A stretch of DNA of 8,831 nt from SCUN01 sp046598935 (GCA_046598935.1 JBKJHW010000008.1:1-8831), one strand, 5' to 3'. Shown: positions 1-7,235, counted from the stretch's first letter. The notes: generated by a model from the sequence alone, not told the origin. Program-made: numbers and translations.

Positions 1-2
1 GC

Positions 3-431
3 CTAGGCGATTGAATAAACGGCCAGACCTTCGCGCCTCGCCGCGTCCAACTGCCGCTTATCAGCGCTGATGAAGAGGAGGGGCGCCCGTATTTGCCGCT
101 GGAACAAGCGGGCCGACGCCACATGCAACGCGTCCAATGTCCGCAACGGGTAGTTCTCCACCAGCGACTGGGCTTCCTCGATCACTTCAGGCGTCGTCCC
201 CACAAGCGTCCAGCGCGTGCGATCGGCGCCGACGCGCGTGACCAAACGCTTCAGGGCGACGGTTGCCAGCGTGCCCTCGCGCGTCCGCCGCACGAACGCC
301 GAGTACAGCTCGACCGGCAGGATCACCGACGAGACGAGTGAGTGCCGCGTCACGAGCTTTTGCACGGCCGCACCTCCCGATTCGCGCACGTAGCGTTTCA
401 CCATGGCGCTCGTGTCGATGTAGGCCCACAT
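3..431 (-). CDS. VapC-like PIN-domain toxin ribonuclease
   Basis: This 142-residue protein is probably the toxin of a type II toxin-antitoxin pair, a Mg-dependent endoribonuclease that the upstream antitoxin holds inactive. The acidic residues of the PIN active site are all present: D6 in the N-terminal IDTSA motif, E41 in PVELY, D100 in TLDALH and D124 in ISADKRQ. The length is normal for a single PIN domain, and the fold spans the whole protein with no signal peptide or membrane segment. The start is the ATG three bases after the antitoxin stop codon, which implies translational coupling; no strong Shine-Dalgarno sequence is visible. The gene ends two bases inside the window edge and is complete. 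The PIN family call is secure from the four acidic motifs. The RNA target cannot be predicted from sequence. Confidence 0.9.
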   Translation of the reverse strand: MWAYIDTSAMVKRYVRESGGAAVQKLVTRHSLVSSVILPVELYSAFVRRTREGTLATVALKRLVTRVGADRTRWTLVGTTPEVIEEAQSLVENYPLRTLDALHVASARLFQRQIRAPLLFISADKRQLDAARREGLAVYSIA

Positions 432-434
432 GGA

Positions 435-719
435 CTATGCCGTCTCGTCGCGATCGCGCCGGACCGTCTCAGACATCGGCTCGCCCGTGACGGTCTCGGG
501 GCGCCAGCGGGGGCGCGGCATGGGACCCGGGCGTTCCGCCCGCGTGATCAGACCGCTCGCAGCCATGGCCTCAAGCCGCGCGGCCTCGCAGTCCGTGGCG
601 AGCGGTTTGATCACGGCGATGGGCCGACCGCGATCGGTCAGGACCACTTCCTGTCCGGAGCGCACAGCGCGGATCGCCTGTGCGAATTTCTGGTTTGCTT
701 CGCGAAGGCCAAGCCTCAT
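435..719 (-). CDS. Phd/YefM-like antitoxin
   Basis: This 94-residue protein is the probable antitoxin and autorepressor of the adjacent PIN toxin. The N-terminal part (about residues 2-40, including LREANQKFAQ and VVLTDRGRPIAVIKP) matches the Phd/YefM DNA-binding fold. The C-terminal half (about 42-94) is Pro/Arg-rich with little regular structure, as expected for the toxin-wrapping tail. I chose the ATG at 719 because it begins exactly at the family N-terminus; the open frame continues to 989, but the extra residues are low-complexity Arg/Gly sequence. No Shine-Dalgarno is visible, and a TAACAT box lies 8 bases upstream, so the message may be leaderless. Only 3 bases separate its stop from the toxin start. 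The toxin and antitoxin were probably transcribed together from the palindrome-bearing region at 720-764. Confidence 0.86.
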   Translation of the reverse strand: MRLGLREANQKFAQAIRAVRSGQEVVLTDRGRPIAVIKPLATDCEAARLEAMAASGLITRAERPGPMPRPRWRPETVTGEPMSETVRRDRDETA

Positions 720-721
720 AT

Positions 722-737
722 GTAGTGATGTTACTAC
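722..737. promoter_or_regulatory. Imperfect palindrome, candidate toxin-antitoxin operator
   Basis: The 16 bases GTAGTGATGTTACTAC match their own reverse complement at 12 positions, with five-base arms GTAGT and ACTAC. The element ends 2 bases before the antitoxin start codon and covers a TAACAT box (728-733, minus strand) that could be the antitoxin -10. Type II antitoxins of this class normally bind such palindromes over their own promoter. It also sits where the -35 region of the divergent gene at 765 would be. The operator role is inferred. Confidence 0.5.
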
Positions 738-752
738 TTCAGGCGTCGAGGC

Positions 753-758
753 TACACT
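753..758 (+). promoter_or_regulatory. Candidate -10 box (TACACT) of the FKBP/Asp-box gene
   Basis: TACACT, within GGCTACACT, ends 6 bases before the ATG at 765. The bases between (CTCCCC) contain no Shine-Dalgarno sequence, so transcription probably starts at or next to the start codon. No convincing -35 box is seen; its expected place overlaps the palindrome at 722-737. The same spacing recurs at 3546 and 7280. Confidence 0.45.
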
Positions 759-764
759 CTCCCC

Positions 765-3515
765 ATGACGCTCCGCCGCATCGTGCCCATCACGCTCCTG
801 GCCTCGCTCCTCCTCGTCGCCACATCGACCACCGGCGCCCAGGTGCCGGTCCAGCAGCTCCCGCCGCCCGCCGACGTCGCAGCCGCTCCGTCGACGGCGT
901 CGGCCACCGCTTCCGGCCTTGCGTCGAGGGTGATCACGCCCGGCCGCGGCGGCGCCCGGCCGGTGGCGGCGTCCACGGTGAAAGTGCATTACAGCGGCTG
1001 GACGACAGACGGCGAAATGTTCGACAGCTCGGTCACGCGCGGCGCCACCTCGTCATTCCCACTGCGCGGTGTCATTCGCGGATGGACCGAAGGCCTGCAG
1101 CTGATGGAGAAGGGCGAGAAGCGCCGGTTCTGGATTCCGGCGGCGCTCGCGTACGGCGAAAATCCGCGGGCCGGCGCGCCGAAGGGCCTCTTGGTATTCG
1201 ACGTCGAGCTCTTCGAGTTCACGACGCCCGTGGACGCTTCAGGCCAGCTCGCAGCCTACGAAACACACAAGACGATGAAAGCCGCATCGCCGTACGCGGC
1301 GATGCGGTGGCAGCCGATCGGGCCGGCAGCGCATCCGGGGCGGACGACGTCGATTGCGGTCGCGGACGTAGGCGCAGAACGCCACATTTACGTTGGCTCG
1401 GCCAGCGGCGGCGTCTGGAAGTCCATCAACGCCGGCCGCACGTGGCAGCCGATCTTCGAACACGAAGCCTCCACCAGCATCGGCGACGTCGCCGTCGCGC
1501 CGTCGAATCCCAACATCGTCTGGGTTGGCACGGGGGAGAGCAACCTCTTCCGCGCGAGCATGCCGGGCACCGGCATCTACAAATCAGCCGACGCCGGCAC
1601 GACGTGGACGCACATGGGTCTCACCACGACCGGCACGATCGGCCGCATCATCGTGGATCCGAAAAACCCGGACGTCGTCTACGTCGCAGCCTCGGGCAAC
1701 GAGTGGACGGCCAACGACATGCGCGGCGTCTTCAAAACGACCGATGGCGGCAAGACGTGGACGAAAGCTTTCTATCGGAGCCCGTCGACCGGCGCGGTTG
1801 ATCTGGTGATGGATCCGCGCGATTCGAAAACGCTGTACGCGGGCATGTGGCAACGTGTTCGCCGCAAGTGGAGCGATCCGCGCGTTGAGCCGACCTACAC
1901 GGAGGGCGGCATCTGGAAGACGACGGACGCGGGTGCGACGTGGACGCCGGCGAGCAACGGCCTGCCGGAAGCGAAGTTCCGCGGCCGCGTCGGCATCGAT
2001 ATCTCGCGTTCGAATCCCGACATTCTGTACGCCGTGATCGACAGCTACGACGTCGGCCGGCCGGCGGACCTCGGTGAGCGCGACGCGTACGGGCGTCCAT
2101 TGCCGGAAAACAGCAACATCATCCGCGGCATGGAGATCTACCGCAGCGACGACAAAGGCGCGACATGGAAGAAGTCCAGCGGCCTGACAACAGCTGCGGC
2201 GAACAGGATGATGTCCCTGGGCAACACGTACAACTGGGTGTTCACGCAGATTCGCGTCGATACAAAAAACCCGAACCGCGTGTACGTCCTCGCGCTTGAA
2301 GTCAGCGTGTCGGACGATCGGGGCGCGACATTCAAGTCGTTCGCTGCCGGCGGCGGCGATAACCACCGCATGTGGATCGATCCGGCCAACCCGAAGATCG
2401 TCTACACCGCGCACGACCAGGGCTTCACGATGACCAGCGATGGCGGTCTGACAAAGCGCGAGGCCGCCGGTCTTCACGGCACGCAGTTTTACAATGTCAC
2501 GCTCGACAACCCGCTTGGCGCGACGCCGTTTCATGCCTACGGATCCGTCCAGGACGCGGGCAGCTACCGCGTCGCGATCGACGCAAGAAACAGTCGCGAC
2601 AAATTCGTGCCGTTCAAGTGGGAACGCGCGCCCGGCGGCGAGGGCAGCGTGCATTCGATCGATCCGCTCAACCCCGCGATCGTGTACTCGCACGGTTTCT
2701 ACGGCGGCTTCACGCGCGCAGATGTCACGCCGCGCGAGAAACGAGATTCGAATGCGACCAAAAGTATTCGGCCTGCGGCGACCCACGGCGATCCGGTTCA
2801 ACGAGCGCAGTGGATGGCGCCGATCATCGTGTCGCCGTTCCATCCGGATACGATCTACGCGGGATTCCAGAACGTGTACCGCTCGAGCGACCGCGGCACA
2901 ACCTGGGCGAAGATCAGCGGCGATCTGACAGACAACAACCCGCGCCAGATGGGCGTGAACCCGTCGGCCATCCCGTACCAGGCGATGACGCAGCTCGCGG
3001 AATCTCCCCTCGTTCAGGGTGTGATCTATGCCGGGACCGACGATGGCAATTTGCACGTGACGAAGGACGCCGGTAAGAACTGGACCGACATCGGCAAGAA
3101 CCTTCCGATGGCCGTCAAGAAGTGGGTCTCCCGCATCGTCGCGTCGAAGTACGAGGCAGGCACGGTGTACGTCTCGCAACGCGGCCGCGAGGACGATGAC
3201 TACGGCGTGTATCTCTGGAAGTCGAGCGACTACGGCGCGACGTGGACAAGTGTCGCCGGCAATATTCCCTCGGGCTCGATCAATGTCATCCGCGAGGATC
3301 CCGCCGTGAAGGGCATGCTCTATGCCGGTAATGATTTCGGCGCGTATGTCTCGAAGGATGGCGGCGCGCACTGGGCGGTGCTCGGCGCGAATTTGCCGTC
3401 GGTGCAGGTGTCCGACTTGCAGATCCATCCGCGCGATCACGTCATCGTGATCTCGACGTATGGCCGCGGCATGTGGCTGATGGACGCGACGAAGGTCAGA
3501 GGCGGCAGCCGCTAG
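765..3515 (+). CDS. Secreted FKBP-type isomerase fused to sortilin-like Asp-box repeat protein
   Basis: This is a 916-residue exported protein. Residues 1-25 form a signal peptide with a hydrophobic core (ITLLASLLLVA) and a likely cleavage near TGA-Q, followed by a Pro/Ala linker to about 50. Residues 51-153 are an FKBP peptidyl-prolyl isomerase domain with the usual pocket residues: Y76 in VHYSGW, F86/D87 in FDSS, F98, V103-I104 and W107 in VIRGW, and Y130 in LAYG. From about 180 to the end the protein is a VPS10/sortilin-type beta-propeller of the bacterial BNR or 'glycosyl hydrolase-like' family. About eleven Asp-boxes (S/T-x-D-x-G-x-T-W) begin near 220, 274, 325, 386, 461, 516, 557, 707, 766, 820 and 863. 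Enzyme activity of the propeller is unproven; such domains often bind proteins or glycans. The ATG at 765 is the start because the signal peptide begins there. The gene stands alone, 42 bases before the next gene. The FKBP and Asp-box calls are firm; the biological role is unknown. Confidence 0.9.
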   Translation: MTLRRIVPITLLASLLLVATSTTGAQVPVQQLPPPADVAAAPSTASATASGLASRVITPGRGGARPVAASTVKVHYSGWTTDGEMFDSSVTRGATSSFPLRGVIRGWTEGLQLMEKGEKRRFWIPAALAYGENPRAGAPKGLLVFDVELFEFTTPVDASGQLAAYETHKTMKAASPYAAMRWQPIGPAAHPGRTTSIAVADVGAERHIYVGSASGGVWKSINAGRTWQPIFEHEASTSIGDVAVAPSNPNIVWVGTGESNLFRASMPGTGIYKSADAGTTWTHMGLTTTGTIGRIIVDPKNPDVVYVAASGNEWTANDMRGVFKTTDGGKTWTKAFYRSPSTGAVDLVMDPRDSKTLYAGMWQRVRRKWSDPRVEPTYTEGGIWKTTDAGATWTPASNGLPEAKFRGRVGIDISRSNPDILYAVIDSYDVGRPADLGERDAYGRPLPENSNIIRGMEIYRSDDKGATWKKSSGLTTAAANRMMSLGNTYNWVFTQIRVDTKNPNRVYVLALEVSVSDDRGATFKSFAAGGGDNHRMWIDPANPKIVYTAHDQGFTMTSDGGLTKREAAGLHGTQFYNVTLDNPLGATPFHAYGSVQDAGSYRVAIDARNSRDKFVPFKWERAPGGEGSVHSIDPLNPAIVYSHGFYGGFTRADVTPREKRDSNATKSIRPAATHGDPVQRAQWMAPIIVSPFHPDTIYAGFQNVYRSSDRGTTWAKISGDLTDNNPRQMGVNPSAIPYQAMTQLAESPLVQGVIYAGTDDGNLHVTKDAGKNWTDIGKNLPMAVKKWVSRIVASKYEAGTVYVSQRGREDDDYGVYLWKSSDYGATWTSVAGNIPSGSINVIREDPAVKGMLYAGNDFGAYVSKDGGAHWAVLGANLPSVQVSDLQIHPRDHVIVISTYGRGMWLMDATKVRGGSR

Positions 3516-3545
3516 CGCCGCATCAATTGAGCCGCCGTAGACCGG

Positions 3546-3551
3546 TATAGT
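3546..3551 (+). promoter_or_regulatory. Candidate -10 box (TATAGT) of the DUF411-bsh operon
   Basis: TATAGT matches the sigma-70 -10 consensus at four or five positions, depending on the consensus base used, and ends 6 bases before the ATG at 3558. The AAGG just before the ATG is only one base away and so is badly placed for a ribosome binding site, which favours a leaderless message. TTGAGC at 3527-3532 resembles a -35 box, but its 13-base spacer is too short. Confidence 0.5.
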
Positions 3552-3557
3552 TAAGGC

Positions 3558-4055
3558 ATGGCTTCACCCGTCACGCGCCGCCGGCTCTGTCTCAATCTTG
3601 TCGGCGCGGTGGCAGCCATCGCTGGCCTGCCGCGCCTCGCCGATGCGCAGGCGAAGACGCCGGCCCGGTCGAAACCCGTGCTGATCGTCTACAAAGATGC
3701 CGCGTGCGGCTGTTGCTCGTCGTGGGTCGATCACATGCAGACCAATGGCTGGAAGGCGACGGTCATCAACGGCGACATGGGCCCGATCAAGGCTCAGCAC
3801 AAGATCCCCGGCGCGTTACAGAGTTGCCACACTACTCTCGTCGGCGGCTACGTCGTCGAAGGCCACGTTCCGGCGTCGGATGTGACGCGGCTGCTCGCCG
3901 AAAAGCCCAAGGGCATCATCGGCCTCACGATTCCCGGCATGCCTGCGAGCGCTCCCGGCATGGACATGATCCCGTTTCGTCCGTTCACCGTGCTCACGTT
4001 CGATGCGAACGGCAAGACGACCGTGTTCGCGCAGCACAACAAAGCCGGCCGGTAA
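3558..4055 (+). CDS. Secreted DUF411 family metal-binding protein
   Basis: This 165-residue protein belongs to the DUF411 family, whose members are annotated as metal-binding and often lie near copper-resistance genes. The N-terminus has TRRRLCLNLVGAVAAIAG followed by ADAQA, an export signal with adjacent arginines that could be a Tat signal, so the mature protein is probably periplasmic from about residue 31. Family hallmarks are the CGCC motif (C50, C52, C53) in YKDAACGCC, the pair C90-H91 in SCHT, H103 in EGHVP, and a Met-rich segment around 127-137 (PGMP and PGMDM). These are plausible soft-metal ligands. The start ATG matches the signal peptide and the -10 box six bases upstream. It lies 14 bases before bshB1 in the same direction and probably shares its transcript. 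Copper as the ligand is inferred from the family. Confidence 0.87.
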   Translation: MASPVTRRRLCLNLVGAVAAIAGLPRLADAQAKTPARSKPVLIVYKDAACGCCSSWVDHMQTNGWKATVINGDMGPIKAQHKIPGALQSCHTTLVGGYVVEGHVPASDVTRLLAEKPKGIIGLTIPGMPASAPGMDMIPFRPFTVLTFDANGKTTVFAQHNKAGR

Positions 4056-4056
4056 C

Positions 4057-4069
4057 GGGAAAGAAAGGG
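4057..4069 (+). promoter_or_regulatory. Purine-rich ribosome binding region of bshB1
   Basis: The 14-base gap between the DUF411 stop and the bshB1 ATG is nearly all purine (GGGAAAGAAAGGG). GGGAA at 4057-4061 is about 8 bases from the start, a usable Shine-Dalgarno position. It contrasts with the neighbouring first genes, which lack such a site, and fits an internal gene of an operon. Confidence 0.5.
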
Positions 4070-4783
4070 ATGGATCTTCTGGTATTCGGTCCGCATCCAG
4101 ACGACCTTGAAATCGGGCTCGGTGGAACGATCGCGCGTCACACGGCGGCCGGAGACTCGGTCGGGCTCTGCGATCTGACGGCCGGCGAGCTCGGGTCGAA
4201 CGGCACGCCGGAAGAACGTTTGCGTGAAGCGGACGCCGCGTCGAAAGTTCTCGGCGCGGTGTGGCGAGAGAACCTCCGCTGGCCTGACGGCGGAATCACC
4301 GGCTCGGCGGAGCAGATCCGGTCGGCCGTTGAACTGATCCGCCGGCATCAGCCGCGGAGCATCGCCATTCCGTACAGCGACGACCGGCATCCGGATCACG
4401 TCGCGGCGAATCGCGTGCTGACCATTGCCGCGTTCAAGAGCGGCCTTCGACGGTACGAAACAGGCCAGCCGCCCTGGCGCGCCGATTGGGTGTGTCAGTA
4501 CTTCATCAACGATTCAGTCGAGCCGTCGTTCGTCATTGACGTCTCCCAGTTCTACGACCGCAAGCGGCAAGCGCTCGCGTGCCACCGCAGCCAGTTCGTG
4601 CCTTCGGCGAGCGGCGCCGTCGAAACGCGCCTGACGCATTCGACGTTCAAGCAGCTTGTCGAAAGCCGGGACGCGCAGTTCGGCGCGCTGATTGGCGTGG
4701 CGTTTGCCGAGGGTGTTGTGGTTCGCGAGCCCGTTGAACGAGCGTCACTGTTGCGATCGGAATCCATACTCAGGCGCTCATGA
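4070..4783 (+). CDS. bshB1: Bacillithiol biosynthesis deacetylase BshB1
   Basis: This LmbE/PIG-L-type zinc hydrolase is predicted to remove the acetyl group from N-acetylglucosaminyl-malate to give glucosaminyl-malate, the second step of bacillithiol synthesis in the cytosol. At 237 residues it is close to the Bacillus enzyme (about 236). The metal site is intact: H9 and D12 in GPHPDD, with D11 as the expected general base, and H107/H110 in DRHPDH. LTAGELGSNGTPEER (36-50) matches the BshB1 form of the family rather than mycothiol MshB, which is longer. The ATG at 4070 places MDLLVFGPHPDD exactly at the family N-terminus; the open frame further upstream runs inside DUF411 and is not used. Its TGA stop overlaps the bshA ATG as ATGA, so the two are translationally coupled. 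The neighbouring bshA makes the specific assignment strong. Confidence 0.93.
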   Translation: MDLLVFGPHPDDLEIGLGGTIARHTAAGDSVGLCDLTAGELGSNGTPEERLREADAASKVLGAVWRENLRWPDGGITGSAEQIRSAVELIRRHQPRSIAIPYSDDRHPDHVAANRVLTIAAFKSGLRRYETGQPPWRADWVCQYFINDSVEPSFVIDVSQFYDRKRQALACHRSQFVPSASGAVETRLTHSTFKQLVESRDAQFGALIGVAFAEGVVVREPVERASLLRSESILRRS

Positions 4784-5910
4784 GAATCGGCGTCCTTTGT
4801 TATGCGTCGGTCGGCGGCTCGGGCGTGGTCGCCACCGAACTCGGCTACGCGATCGCCAGGCGCGGCCACGAAGTTCACATCGTCAGCTCCGAGAAGCCGT
4901 TTCGCTGGAGGCCGAACGTCCCGGGGCTCACCTTCGATCGCGTTCATGTGCCGAGCTATCCGCTCTTTCACGAGCCGCAGTACGTGCTCGCGCTGACAAA
5001 CGCGCTCGTCAAGGTCACCCGCGAACGGAACCTCGACATCCTTCACGCGCACTACGCGCTGCCGCACGCGACGGCCGCGTACCTGGCGCATCAGATCACC
5101 GCATCGACGATGGGTGACGCCGCGCCCAGAACGGTCACGACGCTTCACGGCACGGACATCACGCTCGTCGGCAGCGATCCATCGTTCAAGGACGTGGTCG
5201 CGTTCTCGATCGAGCAGTCGCACGGTGTCACAGCCGTCTCCGAGAGCCTGCGGCAGGACACGATCCGCACGCTCGGCACCCGGCGCGACATCCGCGTCAT
5301 CCATAACTTCCTCGATTGCGAACGCTACCGGCGCGCGCCCGATCCGGCGCTTCGCGCCGAACTGCTCGGCGGCGCCGACGCCGTGGTGATTCACGTCTCG
5401 AACTTCCGTCCGGTCAAGCGCGTGGATCGCGTCCTCGAGACGTTCATCAAAATTCGCGAGTGCGTCAACGCCCGGCTGGTGATGGTCGGCCACGGGCCCG
5501 ACCGCGCCGCTCTCGAGCGGTCCGTCGCTAATCAGGACCTCTCCGACTCGGTCCAGTTTGTCGGGGAACGGCACGACCTCATCGCGCTGCTTTCGTCGGC
5601 GGATCTCTTTCTGCTCCCCTCGGCGCAGGAGAGCTTCGGCATGGCCGCGCTCGAAGCGATGGCCTGCGGTACGCCCGTCGTGGCTGCGCGTGTCGGCGGA
5701 TTGCCTGAAGTGATCGACGACGGACAGACAGGGTTCCTCTGCGACGAGGACGACATCAACGCGATGGCGGCGCGCGGCATCGATCTGCTGACCGATAACG
5801 CCCTGCACGAACGCATTGCCGGCGCCGGCGCGATCGCGGTTCGGCAGCGCTTTTGCGAAGATCTCGTCGTGCCGCAGTACCTCGACTTGTATCGGGAAGT
5901 GCGCGGCTAG
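4780..5910 (+). CDS. bshA: Bacillithiol biosynthesis glycosyltransferase BshA
   Basis: This GT4-family, GT-B fold retaining glycosyltransferase is predicted to join UDP-N-acetylglucosamine to L-malate, forming N-acetylglucosaminyl-malate, the first committed step of bacillithiol synthesis. Its 376 residues match the usual length of about 377. Diagnostic motifs follow the Bacillus subtilis enzyme closely as I recall it: YASVGGSG (8-15), HAHYALPHA (89-97), TLHGTDIT (121-128), IHVSNFRPVKR (204-214) and the EX7E nucleotide-sugar motif ESFGMAALE (E284 and E292), followed by GGLPEV (306-311). The start overlaps the bshB1 stop by four bases. The TAG stop overlaps the stop of the convergent kinase gene in CTAG, with no room for a terminator between them. 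The third pathway gene, bshC (cysteine addition), is not in this window and is probably elsewhere. Confidence 0.95.
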   Translation: MRIGVLCYASVGGSGVVATELGYAIARRGHEVHIVSSEKPFRWRPNVPGLTFDRVHVPSYPLFHEPQYVLALTNALVKVTRERNLDILHAHYALPHATAAYLAHQITASTMGDAAPRTVTTLHGTDITLVGSDPSFKDVVAFSIEQSHGVTAVSESLRQDTIRTLGTRRDIRVIHNFLDCERYRRAPDPALRAELLGGADAVVIHVSNFRPVKRVDRVLETFIKIRECVNARLVMVGHGPDRAALERSVANQDLSDSVQFVGERHDLIALLSSADLFLLPSAQESFGMAALEAMACGTPVVAARVGGLPEVIDDGQTGFLCDEDDINAMAARGIDLLTDNALHERIAGAGAIAVRQRFCEDLVVPQYLDLYREVRG

Positions 5911-7235
5911 CCCCGGTGGTTTTCGGCCAGTACGGCATCCAGACAGCCCAGCAGGGTGTCGGCAGAGTAGGGTTTGCTGAGAAAGCGATCGGCGCGCGCG
6001 TGTGTTTCCGCGGTGTCCTGGTCGGCGACGAAAAGCGCCACCGCTTCCGCGCCGTTCGCCGCGTGAAGCACGCGATATCCATTCGACTCCAGCGTGCGCG
6101 TCGCGATCTGACGAATTGCGGCCTCGTCGTCGACGACCATGACTAGTTGCGCCCGTCCGCGCTTCCGCGCCTGCCGGGGCTGCGGCTTTTCCTGCACTGG
6201 ACGGTCGACGTTGAGCGCCGGCAGGTACACAGAGAATGGCGATCCGTAGCCGAGCTCGCTCTGCAAATGAATGAATCCGCCATGACTCTTCACGATGCCG
6301 ACAGTCGTCGAGAGACCGAGGCCGGTTCCGAGCCCGAAGTCCTTCGTGGTAAAGGAGGGCTCGAAGATCTTGTCGCGAAGCTCCGGGGGCACGCCGGTGC
6401 CCGTGTCGGCGACGGCGATGTCTTTCACGGTGATCGTCAGGCGGCCGCCGTCCGGCATGGCATCGCGCGCATTCACGAGCAGATTCAAAAAGATCTGATG
6501 AAGCTGTGTCGGGTCGCCCTGGATCATGGAGCCGCCGTCGGCACCCTCGAGACAGACGATGATCGAACGGGGGAAGGTCTCGCGCGTGACGGCGACAAGG
6601 TCGGCCAACAGCGCCGACGGATCGACCGCCACGCGCCGGCCGTCCATGCCCCGCGAGAACGACAGAACCTGTTTCAGCAGATCGGCGCCGCGTTGGGCGC
6701 TTGCGCGAATGGTCTCGATCAGCTCCGCGCCGCCGTCGCTTCGCACTTCCTCGCGGAGTAGTTCCGTCGCCATCAGGATCGGCGTCAGGACGTTGTTGAG
6801 ATCATGCGCGATGCCGCCGGCGAGGCGGCCGACGCTCTCCATCCGCTGCGCATGGAGAAACTGTTTCTCGAGGCGTTCGTACTCGGTGAGGTCGCGAACC
6901 ATTGCGAGGATGTTGCCGTCCGGCATTGTCGTCGCGATGACGTCGGCGCGGAACACCGAGCCGTCTTTGCGCCTGAATCGCCACTGTCGGCTGTACGCCT
7001 TTGTCTCGTTGATGGCCACCAGGGCGGGTTCGATGTGCGGGCGTTCATCCGGCAACACGAAAGACGCCGCGGTTTTGCCGACGATATCGGCGCGCTCGTG
7101 GCCAAGCATCTGGCAGAGGCTGGGGTTGGCGTCGAGATAGACACCCTGCGAGTCGGCGATGATGATGCCGTCAGGCGCGTAATTAAAGAGCGTCTGGTAT
7201 TGCCATTCAGCTGCGCCGTTCTCCGGTGGAGTCAT
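5907..7235 (-). CDS. PAS hybrid histidine kinase with shortened receiver domain
   Basis: This is a 442-residue cytosolic sensor kinase with no membrane segment. In order it has a PAS domain (about 9-120), a HisKA dimerisation domain with H144 in GGIAHDLNN, an HATPase_c domain (about 238-340) with N255 in NLLVNARDAM, DTGTG at 277-281, IFEPSFTTK and GLGTGLGLS, and a C-terminal receiver-like domain (about 363-442). Two parts are shorter than the family norm. Between LTITVKD and VADTGTG there is almost nothing where relatives carry a longer hairpin. The receiver keeps the acidic pair D369-D370 and the lysine K421 (LSKPYS), but lacks the central block with the phospho-acceptor aspartate. The reading frame is intact throughout. 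The ATG at 7235 directly follows an in-frame TGA, so the start cannot lie upstream. Kinase activity is uncertain, and the receiver probably cannot be phosphorylated in the usual way. Confidence 0.88.
   Translation of the reverse strand: MTPPENGAAEWQYQTLFNYAPDGIIIADSQGVYLDANPSLCQMLGHERADIVGKTAASFVLPDERPHIEPALVAINETKAYSRQWRFRRKDGSVFRADVIATTMPDGNILAMVRDLTEYERLEKQFLHAQRMESVGRLAGGIAHDLNNVLTPILMATELLREEVRSDGGAELIETIRASAQRGADLLKQVLSFSRGMDGRRVAVDPSALLADLVAVTRETFPRSIIVCLEGADGGSMIQGDPTQLHQIFLNLLVNARDAMPDGGRLTITVKDIAVADTGTGVPPELRDKIFEPSFTTKDFGLGTGLGLSTTVGIVKSHGGFIHLQSELGYGSPFSVYLPALNVDRPVQEKPQPRQARKRGRAQLVMVVDDEAAIRQIATRTLESNGYRVLHAANGAEAVALFVADQDTAETHARADRFLSKPYSADTLLGCLDAVLAENHRG

Noticed and set aside
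720..989. N-terminal extension of the antitoxin frame upstream of 719
   Set aside because: The added residues are low-complexity Arg/Gly sequence that overlaps the start of the divergent secreted protein; the Phd/YefM fold begins at the ATG at 719.
1584..3440. A 618-codon open frame antisense to the FKBP/Asp-box gene
   Set aside because: It is Arg/Ala/His-rich with no recognisable domain, and lies wholly opposite a gene with clear repeats and a signal peptide. High GC codon bias explains the lack of stops.
3527..3532. TTGAGC as the -35 box for the DUF411-bsh operon
   Set aside because: The spacer to TATAGT is 13 bases, too short for a normal sigma-70 promoter.
3704..4069. Upstream extension of the bshB1 frame
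   Set aside because: It lies inside DUF411 in another frame and has shadow-like composition; the LmbE fold starts at the ATG at 4070.
5907..6150. Frameshift as the cause of the odd receiver domain
   Set aside because: Both flanks of the gap read in the same frame with good family residues up to the stop codon, so an in-frame deletion fits better than a frameshift.
6147..6761. 204-codon open frame opposite the histidine kinase
   Set aside because: It has no domain or family features and lies opposite conserved kinase motifs, so it is a shadow frame.
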